Program-made: the position numbers and the translations under genes
Shown here: piece by piece, positions 51,713-63,606 of the stretch
How positions within the stretch are numbered: the first letter of the stretch is position 1
Layout of the letters: each line of letters starts with the position of its first letter
Source: Metellina segmentata
Lineage: Eukaryota > Arthropoda > Arachnida > Araneae > Tetragnathidae
Assembly (NCBI GenBank): GCA_947359465.1
Contig: OX375872.1
Location: forward strand, 13,028,137 to 13,092,136
Length of the DNA: 64,000 nt
Direction of reading: 5' to 3'
The notes under the pieces: model-generated
What the model was told of the DNA's origin: nothing
Database searches by the model: none
Seen by the model: only the letters and a program-made list of their open reading frames with translations

Positions 51713-52750
51713 TTGGTTTTGGTTTTGGCTTCGTATAAACCGAATAAGATGGCAGTTCAGTGGATTGGGCCTAGAGAGATAGTGAGGCAGTTGTCGGAAA
51801 CAAACTATATTGTCCAGATGCCCGGGAGAAATAAAACGCAGATTTATCACGTTAATCTACTCAAGCCCTATCATCAATGCGTAGAAACGGTAAATCTTTT
51901 GATAAGTGAGGATTGTATTCACGACGGTCAAGAGACGGACTTAGAGATTGCGTATCCGGCCGCTAATCCGAACATATTTGATTTCGACGATATCGTCCGT
52001 GATAGCGGGTTGCAGGGTAGGTGCACTCCAGAGCAAATCTCCGAGTTAGAAAAATTGCTGGAGACGCACCAGAAATTATTCTCTAATAATCCTGGAAGGA
52101 CCCATTTAATTGAGCACGACGTGGAGCTCATTAGTAATCAGCCTGTTAGATCCAAGCCATACCAGACTTCTCCGCGACAGACTGAGATACTGAAAGCAGA
52201 AATTAAAAGGATTTTGGACCTTAAGATCATAGAGATAGGGGAGTCAGACTATACTTCGCCTATGATTTTAGTCGAGGCCATTGGGAGGGACCCTCGTCCT
52301 TGCGTGGACTATAGGAGGCTTAATTCCATCATCCGGAACGAATATTTTCCCTTACCAAACATAGACGACCGTATTGAGAAGGTATCGGCCGCAAAATTCA
52401 CTACAGTCATCGATCGGACCAAGGGATATTGGCAGATTCCTTTGACTCCTAGAGCCCAACGGTTAGCTGCTTTTGTCACGACTTTCGGGACCTATAGGCC
52501 TTTAATGCTGCCGTTCGGTTTAGTCAATGCCCCGTATTGCTTCTCGAATTTCATGGCTCAATTATTACAAGGTTGCGAGGAATTCAGCGTCCCATACTTG
52601 GACGACGTAGCAATCTTTTCGGAGTCCTGGGAAGAACACATGAGGCATGTAGACGTGATCTTGAAAAAAATAGCTTCAGCGAGACTGACTATTAAGCCAT
52701 CAAAGTGCAAGTTTGCACTAAATTGCGTTAATACCTTGGGCACATGGTAG
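51713..52750 (+). pseudogene. Gypsy-3 integrase C-terminus and reverse transcriptase
   Basis: Integrase C-terminal WIGPREIVRQL and IYHVNLLKPY precede the reverse transcriptase with RPCVDYRRLNSII, RTKGYWQIPLTPRAQ, LPFGLVNAPYCFSNFM and catalytic YLDDVAIF near 52600. The frame ends at 52750. Beyond it the RT connection continues out of frame (QIRQFLGLSGYY near 52830). Confidence 0.9.
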
Positions 52751-53039
52751 GCGGGGGGGTGCAGAACGCCCACCGAGGCTAAAATTCAAGCCGTGCTTGA
52801 TTTCCCCACACCCCACAACAAAACGCAGATTAGGCAATTCTTAGGTTTAAGCGGATATTAATGCCAGGTACATAAAAGGGTACGCTCGGACCTAGAGCCC
52901 TAAAAAAGATTCCCAGGACGCCTGCTAGATCTTCGGATCGAATCGAATTGTGGAAACACACCTCTAGGAAATCGTTCCTAAAAGACCCCGCGATCTTCAT
53001 TCTTGACTGCTGCGAGAATTCAACTTGAACTCTCGTGAT

Positions 53040-53225
53040 TCCACTGTCTCCTGTATGTTTATGTTCACCGTGGACTCTTGTTTGATTTGTCTAAGAGGCC
53101 ATCTCCTGTGAAAAGATGTAAATAGTTTTCTATATTAATCCAGAAACCCTGAATAAATCTCACCTTATTCCGGGCAGAATCAATAGGGCTGTTCCCTGCA
53201 TATTTTGTATGACCGCTACCCACGG
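53040..53225 (+). other. Possible decayed 3' LTR of gypsy-3
   Basis: It contains CCCTGAATAAATCTCACC (an AATAAA) and ends TACGTCACA, which would suit a gypsy LTR. No matching copy was found at the 5' side, so this stays a guess. Confidence 0.25.
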
Positions 53226-53284
53226 TTAGGCGAGTACGTCACAATACTACTTTCCATATAGAGTCAATAAGCTAAAAGGTAAAA

Positions 53285-53420
53285 AAAAAATGAGTTACTT
53301 TATGAGATTTGATAACATTGCTTGAAAAAATTGAGTTACTTTACACGATTGATCATTGAAAAAATTGAGTTACTTTATGCGATTGATCATTGAAACAATT
53401 GAGTTAATTTATTGAATTTT
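53285..53420. repeat. Short tandem repeat (TTGAGTTACTTTA motif)
   Basis: About four units carrying AATTGAGTTACTTTA, two of them with CGATTGATCATTGAAA and a period of about 45 bases. A further isolated motif lies near 53680. Confidence 0.8.
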
Positions 53421-54148
53421 AATTCTTAAGCGAAATCCTAAAAAGCTTTCTGGTTTTAATTTAATCCAACGAGGAATACTGTTGTTAGAAAAACTGAACG
53501 GATCTTGATCTCGTCATAAAAATTGGCAATATCTTGATGATGGTACATATCATCGTTAGCAAATTTAGTCAGATCTTGATCGACGAAATATATCGTCGAA
53601 ATCACTTGGTGGGTTAAAACACACTATATCGTATTTAAAATTCTACGACATGCCAGAGTTTATACACTAGAATGAGAAAAAATTGAGTTACTTTGTCGGA
53701 AGTTAATTTTTAGTGAAATCCCTAATAGAACTTTAAATATTTTTTATTTTATTGCCTATTGTAAAAAATTTAAAGGTATAAGAGAGAGAGAGTACAATAT
53801 CAAAATAAAGTTATGTAGATTGTCAACATTTTTAATGCAACATCCAATTTCATGTGTAATTCTATGCAAAACAAAGCTGTTTTATTCTCCAAACATGCTA
53901 CCAGGTAGTTTTTTATTCTTATTTGGTTATATAACCATATATATATATGTAGAGAGAGAGAGTCATAAATAGACTGTGCATTACTATTAAGAGGCGCTTG
54001 TGACCAAAATGTCCACTAATAGTCACATGTATGCTCTGAGAAGAATATCTTGGTTAGCCGATTTGGCATTCTATCACCTCATTTGTTGATATAACTCCTT
54101 ACGACAGGGTACATGTGTTAATGCGTGTTTCTAAAGGTAGCAATGCAG

Positions 54149-55900
54149 GCATAGGCGTAAATAGGGTTGTAGAATGGGGGGGGGGTTGGTTGGTTGGTTC
54201 TCCCAAAAGTTTGGATTGTAACCCTAGTAAAAAGAGGAAGATTAAATTAATTATATTAATATAATTAACATATATTAATTATTTAAAAATAATTATATTA
54301 ATATGATTAATATATATTAATTATTAAAAATTAATTAATTGTATTAATACATATTAATTAATTAACACTTGATATTTTTTTAAATCACATTTTTTTAATC
54401 GCTCTATATTAAAAAAAAACGTTGCCACAACCGACGTCGAAGGATTGAAAACTCGCTTTTTTTTGCTCGATTCTTAGACAGTTTTTCGAGAAAGTACGGA
54501 TCAGAAAATTACAAAATTAACATGGTTTGTTCAAATGTGTACAGGGAACACGAAAAAGAAAAATTTTCCGATGCGGCTATTAGTTTAGGATTTATTAAGT
54601 GTCTAAGTGAAAAAGCGAAATTTCAAACGCGAGTGAGCAAAAGACGTACAAATTTTCACTCTTCAGTGTTTAGATTGTTTCTAAACGTGAATTTTTGCAG
54701 CTCGTCGAGCTATTTTAGAAATTTCAATTTGGTTCCTGGTAATATTTTTTTGAAATTCGGAAAAAAAATGGTATATTATCGTTACTTTTTGGTAAACTGT
54801 TATATCAATAGCTTATTACTATTATTTTTAAAATTTAAAAACATCGCACTAAACCTTAGAATGTACTCGTTCTTACGGTACAAAATATTTTTGAAATTGT
54901 TTAATAAATAAATTCGATGCGATCAAAAGTTGGTCATACAAATTTTGGAATATTGGGAAATTTTTGTCAATTTTTATAACTATCATATCTATAGCTAATA
55001 CTTTTATTTTTTAAATTTGAAAGCATCACTGAAAACCTTAGAATGTACTCTTTTGTATGGTACAATTATTTTGGAAATTGGCTTGTAAATAAATTTTTGA
55101 TGCGATTATACTAAGTTGGTCATGTAAAAATTTCGGGACTTTAAGATCGTAAGTTCCGATACACAAAACTAAAATATGTGTAGCTTAATTCTATTAGTTT
55201 TAAAATTTGAAAATACCACGTGAAAGCTTAGAATACACTCTTTCTTACGGTAAAATTACTTTTAAAATTGGTTCATAAATAAATTCGATACAATCAAAAG
55301 TTGGTCATACAAATTTCGTATTTTTTAGATCGTGGAGCGAAGGCATTCATTCTCCTTCACGGAAATAAAAGTTACATTTTCAGACTAACTTATTTTCTAA
55401 TAAGAAATTTACTAAAGCAACGATTTTTTTTAACTTGGCGAGGAAAAAGGCTAGCTTTTTTCACTCTATTCTCAGACGGCTTACCGAGAAAGTAGAGATC
55501 AGAAAATTAAGAGTTTAACATGGTCTATTCAAAATTGTAGAGGGAACAAGACGGAGAAGGTTTTTTACTGATGCGTTACTGAAACATTAAGTGTTATAAT
55601 AAAGAAAATAGAAATCTCTTGCGAAAAGAATGTTGGTTTGCGAAGCAAACCAAATAGGATTGCGTAGCAATCCTCGGGGGTTCGCGAGCAGGGGTGGAGC
55701 CCCCTAGTACTTACAATATTTACCAGATGTTTTTATGGAGAATTTTAAAATTTACAATACATTTAAATTAGAAATTAAAACGTCGATTTTTTTCGTAACT
55801 TCTTAGATTTAAACTTGATCTTCTTGAAGTACATCGGTAAAAATTCTCTCGATTTTGATTCTGTCGTCTATGAGTGCTCACAATTTTTTAATAAGTGTAT
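54149..55900 (+). repeat. CATAGGCG-ended repeat, interrupted by a Helitron
   Basis: The segments 54149-54398 and 55708-55900 together match the minus strand of 63213-63606. The repeat begins GCATAGGCGTAAATAGGG and ends GTCGTCTATGAGTGC, so its ends are inverted versions of CATAGGCG. A run of ten G lies at 54178-54187. The middle is an AT-rich, partly palindromic TATATTAATTA stretch. No coding capacity; probably a MITE. Confidence 0.75.
54399..55707 (+). mobile_element. Non-autonomous Helitron, family 1, copy 3
   Basis: The 5' end is TCGCTCTATATTAAAA after host A. The 3' end is GGGGTGGAGCCCC, then CTAG, then host T. It has the hairpins GGTTTGC/GCAAACC and GGATTGC/GCAATCC just before the end. 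The repeat copy at 63213-63606 shows the same target without an insertion, fixing both ends. Open frames inside (for example 54522-54911) are not supported as genes. Confidence 0.9.
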
Positions 55901-57460
55901 TAATTATATACTTGTGAATAACTACATGCAACTTTAATATTTATGAGGAGATTAAGACATGAAATCATTCATCAGTGTTGGTAGAAACATCAATGTTGTA
56001 ATGTCAACAAGAAGAAAAATAACTTATCCTCTGCACATTAACGTTTCTATTGAATATTTTTTAGTAAAAAAGTCATCTCCCGAAAGTATTAGTTAAATTC
56101 TAACATAATTACATCAAATATGTCTTACCTTTAAACTGCAATAATGCTTTCGCACTGTTATTTTTTGTTATGTCATGTAAAAAAGGAATAAGAGTGTACT
56201 TCCAAGTCCAACAAGATATTTAAAAATTATAAAGGGATATTGCACTGTACAGGGATAAGTACGAAACGAGCAGCATAATGACTCAGAGGCAATTGGGTCA
56301 ATTAATGCGTATTATAAAAGATTACATCAGCCTGTTGTAACTGATTAGAATATAGTATATTTACTAGAAACAGTAATGGTAAACACATGACATCATAAAT
56401 CTAAATGCGAGGAAGAGTAATGTATAAACATTCGTGATTAACAGCACTAATAATATAAACACTTAAATGAAGTATGCAACATTTTTAATACTGAAGCATT
56501 TTAAAGCAGAAGTACAGAAGATGTGCTGTGGATAAGGTTCGCCAGAACATCTCTGTAAAGGTAATATGTATAATATAATATGTAATGTATGAATTTAGAC
56601 TTCTTATAATATGTAGGCGGTTAAGAAACCATGATTATAAAATGAAACTAGTAGATCTTAATGTGTAATATATACATGTATGTCGAAAAGGAAATGAACC
56701 ACCAAAAATCTCTATTCATTGACGAGTGTAGCATCGAGAATTCCTTTGCGCGGACCCTTGTAGTACTCAGAAGCATAGGCGTGACTAGGGTTGATGACTG
56801 AGGGAGGAGGAGTTCAGTCCCGAGAAGTTTGAACTGTACACCAATAAAAAGGTGAAGCATCTGGAGACCTTCTCAGGGAAATTTTCGTATTTTTATGTTA
56901 AAAATCACACGATATATTGATACTTTTTTTCGTAGAACATTGATCAAATTATTAAAAATTTTGTTAAAAAATTATATTATTAAAATTATATTATTAATTA
57001 TTTCAAATAAACTCGCTTTAAACAATGTTGTTTTATAGTATCATACATGAGAAACACATTGTTTGGTTTAACAACAAATTATTTAAGGATAGTCTTGAAT
57101 TATACTAAAACCTTGCTAATTCAAACCCCCCTTTCATCCGAGTTTGGTTAATCCGAACCATCTGTTTTTACAATTTGTGAAACAAAATACAGTAAATCAG
57201 TGACAACATATATAACAACTATTGAAATAAAAAACATCATTGATAAAAATGCACATACATACAGATTTTTCGACTATCATTAAATTAAAAAGAATAGAAA
57301 AATAGTCACTAGAACTTCATGAGGTATAACATTTGGACAAAATTAATCAGTTTTTGCTGTGATAAATACATATAAACATTTTCCTAGTTGGTTCTTCAAA
57401 AAACATATTCTAAGTTAAACATAAAAATCAAAATCAAAATTTCACTTTTGTCGTGCATTT
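55901..57460. other. No gene seen; one repeat fragment
   Basis: AT-rich. The piece at 56772-56890 starts GCATAGGCGTGACTAGGGTT and belongs to the CATAGGCG-ended repeat. The rest shows no recognisable feature. Confidence 0.5.
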
Positions 57461-58810
57461 ACGTATATTTCCGTGTATAAGCCGAGAATTTTTGGAACTT
57501 TTTCTAAAGCTAAAGTGTGTGTGTGGGGGGGGGGGTCGGATTATATACGGATCCGCTAATTACGCAAAAAACTAAGGTACATTTCCGTTAGCCGGGCACA
57601 AGCGATAAATCGCTAACTATCGCCAAATATAACACACAAAATAATAATTGAATACCGTAATTAATTTACACATAAAAATAACAATTGGAAAGGGAACATT
57701 TATTGATACAGCTGTTGGATTCGGATCTCCATCCGGTGGCAGCAACTTCGCATTCTTTACGAACGATTAACGATTTTTATAGCAACTCCAACGGGTATTG
57801 GGAAAGCAACCCTACTTTTCTACTTCAAACCAGCCGACTCGGATCCAAATTCAAAAGCTGTTCCAATTTTTTAAGTCTTTTAACTTACGTTTTGAATGCA
57901 GCCTTTAAGAAAAAAGAGAAAAATAAGTCATAAATCCTTCAAATTCCGTGTCTGAATCCGAGTTTCCGAATAGTTCGTAAAATTCGGCTTCACTCATTGG
58001 GATGTCCTGATGCGTATCATCATCAGTTCCTATGCCCTTTCCGTACTGGAATTTATATGTTCTTCATACACATCGTCCTCGCTCCCAAGGGTCAATGAGA
58101 CCGCTCCCTCTTTTGAAACTTTATGTTCCGCACATGTTTTAGGTTGCACGGCGAAGAAAAGTGGCACTGATAAAAAAAATTCCCAAGCCCCAGCCGCTCC
58201 CCTTGACCATTGTTGAACTGATCATCTGTCAATCACCCAGTCAGAGGTCCGGCATCCGGTGCTGGACACTGGGGAAGATCATTAGCGGTCACCTTTGTAA
58301 TAGCGTGGAAAGGGGGCGAATAGACAACCTTGCAGTGAAACCTGCTGCTTAAAGCTCAGTACGCTCGACATTGCAAATCTTTAGTGCCAAGTTAAATCGT
58401 GACGACCAGTTGGTGAGTTGAATATCATTTAGACCCTACCCGAGTTTCTTTTAAGAGCCATAATGAATCCTCTCCTGCTTTCGAATCCTAATGTCCCGTA
58501 TATCATCACCTGTCAAAATCACCCCGTCAGAGGTCGGATATCAGGAGCTGGACCGTCTGGACACTGGGGAAAATCATTAGCAGGTTAAAACTATCATAGT
58601 TGGCGAGTGGTGTTTTACTTTACAGCGATTTGATTGGGAAATATTCCACCCGTTTTACCTTCTTGGCGACATTTACGCCCTCATGGCTTTTAGTTTGAAC
58701 GTCACAAATTTTTTTTAAAACTTTTATTTCGGCTTATATACAGGTTTCGAATTTTGGGTAAATTGTTGAAGAAAAAACGCACCCTCGGCTTATATTCGGA
58801 AATATACGGT
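57461..58810 (-). mobile_element. Pogo/Tigger-like MITE, copy 2 (both ends present)
   Basis: Terminal inverted repeats ACGTATATTTCCGTGTATAA (left) and ACCGTATATTTCCGAATATA (right, reverse complement) continue into AGCCGAG. It matches 14338-15575 on the opposite strand. The acidic transposase tail ([19 protein letters not shown]) starts at 57997 on the minus strand. A run of eleven G follows (GT)n near 57515-57537. It is about 1.35 kb. Confidence 0.7.
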
Positions 58811-58924
58811 ATTTATATTATGAGTGTTAAAATAATTTTTACTTTTATATATTTTTTTAAATAGCCATAAAGCTTAAATCTCCGATTGTTCTTCATTAAC
58901 AAATTTGACTATCTTTTATGACGA

Positions 58925-59455
58925 ACTGAATGGGAGGTTGAACCTTAACTCCCTCTGGTTACGCCTATGAAGTAATGTACCATTGTTTCCTTGATTATAT
59001 TTATTTTTTACACAAGCAAAACATTAATTAAAATTAAGTTATGAATAGTTTGAGTAGTTATTAATATAGGTTTAATTTGTGAAAACTCTCTCATTATAAA
59101 TATATATTAGCAAAATTTTTCTGAACTGAATGGGGGAGGGTTGAACCCCCAACCCCCTGGTTACGGCTATGTTTATTGCACAAGTAAAACATTAATTAAA
59201 TTAAGTTATGAATAGTTTGTGTAGTTATTAACAAGGGATTAATTTGTGAGAAACTCATTATATATATATTAGCAAAATTTTTCTCAACTGAATGGGAAAG
59301 AGGTTGAACCCCCAACCCCTCTGATGGCTATGTTTATTACACAACTAAAAAATTAATTAAAATTAAATTATGAATAGTTTGAGTTATCAATAAAGAATTA
59401 ATTTGTGATAAACTCATATCTTTATACCTTAGCAAAATTTTTCTCAACTGAATGT
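58925..59455. repeat. Tandem array, 160-200 bp units
   Basis: Units start at ACTGAATGGG/ACTGAATG near 58925, 59125, 59287 and 59447. Each carries GGTTGAACC.C.AACCCC, GGTTACG.CTATG, ACATTAATTAAA and AAGTTATGAATAGTTTG. The start of each unit is an inverted piece of the CATAGGCG-ended repeat. Confidence 0.85.
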
Positions 59456-59464
59456 GGTTACGCC

Positions 59465-59560
59465 TATGAACGCAGGTGAATACCTGAGCTGGCTCTAAAC
59501 TTCCACACCACAACGTGAAGACATTTGAGGGCTGAGGCCACGGTAGACTTTACGTACACG
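59465..59560 (-). repeat. SINE fragment
   Basis: On the minus strand TTGTGGTGTGGAAGTTTAGA and then GCCAGCTCAGG match the body of the SINE at 62362-62690 (TTGGTGTGGAAGTTTGGAGA, GCCAGCTGAGG). Confidence 0.6.
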
Positions 59561-60470
59561 CAGGCACTGCCAACAGGAGCGGGGGGGGGGGCCCTACTGT
59601 CACTGAGGAGGAGGGGTGAAAGCTATATTTCGCCCCTCCACACCCACAATATCAGGGAACATTATTAACATTTTAACTTCAAAAGTAACATTAAACAGTA
59701 CCGTTGAAAAATTTTTCGACTAATTTCATTTCCTGTCAATACATGCAGGCCCAGATCAGGAGGAGGGCAAACAGGCAATTGCCAACAGGGGGGCAGGTGG
59801 TATTTGGTCCCTCCTGTCACTGAGGAGAAGGGGCGAAAGCCATATTTCGCCCCTCCACACACACTATCAGGGAACATTATTAAAAATTTAACTTCAAAAG
59901 TAACATTAAAAGGTATCGTTAAAGCAAATTTGGACTAATTTCATTTCCTGTCAATAGATGCAGGCCCAGATCTAGAGGAAGACAAACAGGCACTTGCCAA
60001 CAGGGGAAGGGGATGGGGGTATTTGGTCCCTCCTGTCACTGAGGAGAAGGAGCGAAAGCTATATTTAGTCCCCTGCACACACACTATCAAGGAATATTAA
60101 GATTTTAACTTCAAAAGTAACACATTAAAAAGTACCGTTAAAGCAAATTAGGATTATAATTTCATTTCCTGTCAATCGATGCAGGCCCAGATCTAGAGGA
60201 GGGCAAATAGGCACTTGCCAACAGGGGGGCAGTGGGTATTTGGTCCCTCCTGTCTCTGAGGAGAAGGGGCGAAAGCCATATTTAGCCCCCTACACACATT
60301 ATTAAGGAATATTATTAATATTTTAACTTCAAAAGTAACATTATAAAGTACCGTTAAAGCAAATTTTGACTATAATTTCATTTTCTGTCAATAGATGCAG
60401 GCTCAGATCTAGAGGAGTGTAAACTTGGCATTTGCTCTGGGCAGCCGATTTCGTGGATGGGGCTCAAAAA
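59561..60470. repeat. Tandem array, 212-221 bp units
   Basis: GCCAACAGG recurs near 59569, 59781, 59996 and 60217, each followed by GTCCCTCCTGTC.CTGAGGAG, CGAAAGC.ATATTT, AACTTCAAAAGTAACA and ATTTCATTTCCTGTCAAT. The last unit is truncated. The first unit contains a run of eleven G. Open frames here are not supported as genes. Confidence 0.9.
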
Positions 60471-60864
60471 TTAGTGTAAAGAAAAAATATAATGTATGAA
60501 AACAAATAAAAAATTATGGGACATGAAGGTTTTCGTACATTGTCAATACTCTGCATGTACTCAAGAAAGTTGGGCGACCCTTCGACGACATTGACAAATT
60601 ACTGCAGATCATTTAATTAAAATAAAACAATTACCGCAGTCATTTCGGTCGTACATCTCCACACACACATGCATCAATATCCACAAACATTAAAAACTTC
60701 TTACAAAGGTTTTATCAGAAAGGTTTATGACTTTTCTCCAGCGCGTTGTTGAATGGATTTATTTAAAATTGTTTAAATTATTGTTTTGGACATTTTTTTT
60801 GTAAAAAAATGTACGGGGTGGGCGATTTTTTTAATGAAGTACGCAGTTGGCAGCCCGCCCTTAA

Positions 60865-61847
<983 letters not shown>

Positions 61848-62105
61848 TGCTTCGCAAACCAACACTCCTGTCGTAAGTGATTTCGCTTTTTTTTACTTTA
61901 ACACTTAATGCACCCTAAACTGATAGCCGCATCAGTAAAAAAAACCATCTCCATTTTGTTCCCTGTACAATTTTGAATAAACCATGTTAATCTCGTAATA
62001 TTCTGATCTGTACTCAATCGACAAACCATCTTGAGAATCGAGTGAAAAAAAACCCAGTTTTCAATCCTGCGACAGCGGTGGTATCTCTTTTTAATATAGA
62101 GGAGA
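61848..62105 (-). mobile_element. Family-1 Helitron, copy 4, 3' end missing
   Basis: On the minus strand the 5' end at 62105 is TCTCCTCTATATTAAAAAG. The sequence then follows copies 1-3 up to GGTTTGCGAAGCAA, where it stops before the GGGGGC hairpin and CTAG. Confidence 0.8.
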
Positions 62106-62361
62106 TTCTTAAACATTTCTAACTTAAAACAACAGTAATACTCAATTATTGAAAAAGGGGTTTCCAATAAATATACCTATTCCAAGTTGTAGTTAACAAA
62201 AACATTCTTATTTTCATATAAGTAGTATGAACAAAATTTGCGGTCGCTAAGCAGTAAAAATTGCGACTAATTTTTGATAAATGTTAGGCAATTATAAATC
62301 TAATAAATTGGCTACCTGAACCATTATATTCCAAACTTTCGTTCGATATATGAGCTGCCGA

Positions 62362-62690
62362 CCAACCCGTATAGTGGTTTAGGTGTTAGCCTCTAGATCG
62401 GAAGGTTCCTAGTTCGAATCCGGGTCGGGCATGGATGTTTGTAAGCGTATGGCGTAGAGGCGGCTGGTGCACCTTAAATCTGTCGTGCTCACGTTGGGTT
62501 GGTGTGGAAGTTTGGAGAGTGGGGTGCCAGCTGAGGTGTTGCTTCGTCATCTGACCGTGGTTCAAAATTACGAGGTGTTGTCCTCAGATCTTTTCCTTAA
62601 GGGATTCATTCCGGACCGTAGTCAATAGCCAGTTGTGTTGCTCAAGTACGACATTATCTAATAATTACCAACTACCGACATATGAGCCTT
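62362..62690 (+). repeat. tRNA-derived SINE
   Basis: The head has an A-box-like TAGTGGTTTAGGTG (about 62372-62385) and a B box in AGTTCGAATCC (62411-62421), spaced as in a tRNA gene and suited to RNA polymerase III. The body has TTGGTGTGGAAGTTTGGAGA and GTGGGGTGCCAGCTGAGG. The tail has CTTAAGGGATTCATTCCGG. The tail unit is shared with the array at 5632-6000. Confidence 0.75.
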
Positions 62691-63212
62691 AAAATTTAAT
62701 TAATAGAAAATTTACTCATTTCCCCATTCTCGAAAAAACGGGGAATTTTCAATGTAATTTTCTGCAGGGGTTTATTATTATCTATCATATTTATATTAAT
62801 ATTGCACTCAGAATTTTAAAACTTTGCCTATGTAAGTTGCAAGTGGTGAAAAAAGTTTTTCCAAATTAAAAATCATCAAAAATTATTTCAGATCCACAAT
62901 AACTCTACATAGACTAAGTAGATTGACTATAACTATCGAAAATGAGTTTTGTAATAAATTGTGTTTTAAAGAATTCATACGAGATTATGCAGAATAAAAG
63001 GTCAGAGGAAAATGTTTCGATTAAAAATGGAATTTTTTATTGTTGTCAATTGTGCTGTTTTAAAACCAAATTTTCAAATACATTTTATATTTTAATTATT
63101 GTTATTAGTTTTTAACTTTTTAAAATTAATGTTTATCTTATTTCATTGGTTTTTTAAAATATTGCCTACTGTGCTTCATTAAAACCAAATTTTTAAATAT
63201 AGATTCTGTTAA
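62691..63212. other. No feature seen
   Basis: AT-rich; no credible exon or repeat boundary was found. Confidence 0.5.
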
Positions 63213-63606
63213 AAAAAATTTTGAGCACTCATAGGCGGCAGAGTCAGAATCGAGATAATTTTTACCCATGTGATTCAAGCAAATCAAATATAAATCTAAA
63301 AAGTTCAGAAAAATCTAAACGTTTAGAAAAATATCGACGTTTTAATTTCTAATTTAAATGTATTGTAAGTTTTAAAAAATCACCATAAAGTCATTTAGTA
63401 AATATTGTATAAAGAGTAAAAATATGATTTAAAAAAAATCTAGTGTTAATTGATGAATATTTTTTTATATAAATTAATTCATTGTTTATAATTTATTATT
63501 AATAATTAATCAATATTAATATAATTAATTTATTCTTCCCACTTTTTACAGGGGTACTTTTCGGGAGAAACCCCCTCCCGATTCAACAACCCTAGTTACC
63601 GCCTAT
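63213..63606 (-). repeat. CATAGGCG-ended repeat, uninterrupted copy
   Basis: It matches 54149-54398 plus 55708-55900 on the opposite strand. It runs from GAGCACTCATAGGCGGC to GTTACCGCCTATGCTC, so its two ends carry CATAGGCG and its inverse. It shows the pre-insertion state for Helitron copy 3. Confidence 0.8.

Larger units (their letters stand above)
49100..53010 (+). mobile_element. Gypsy-3: decayed Gmr1-order gypsy element, LTRs not found
   Basis: Gag, protease, integrase and reverse transcriptase follow in that order, as in gypsy-2 and unlike ordinary gypsy. The 5' LTR and gag start are missing. RNase H is cut to fragments after 52750, the last recognisable piece being RKSFLKDPAIFIL near 52970. 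Stops and frameshifts are scattered through it. Its composition is more GC-rich than the flanks. Confidence 0.85.

Noticed and set aside
54522..54911. 129-codon open frame
   Set aside because: It lies wholly in a non-autonomous Helitron, is not kept in the other copies, and has AT-driven composition.
62362..62435. A functional tRNA gene
   Set aside because: The head has A- and B-box-like sequence but no clear cloverleaf, and it is joined to a body and tail seen in other SINE fragments.
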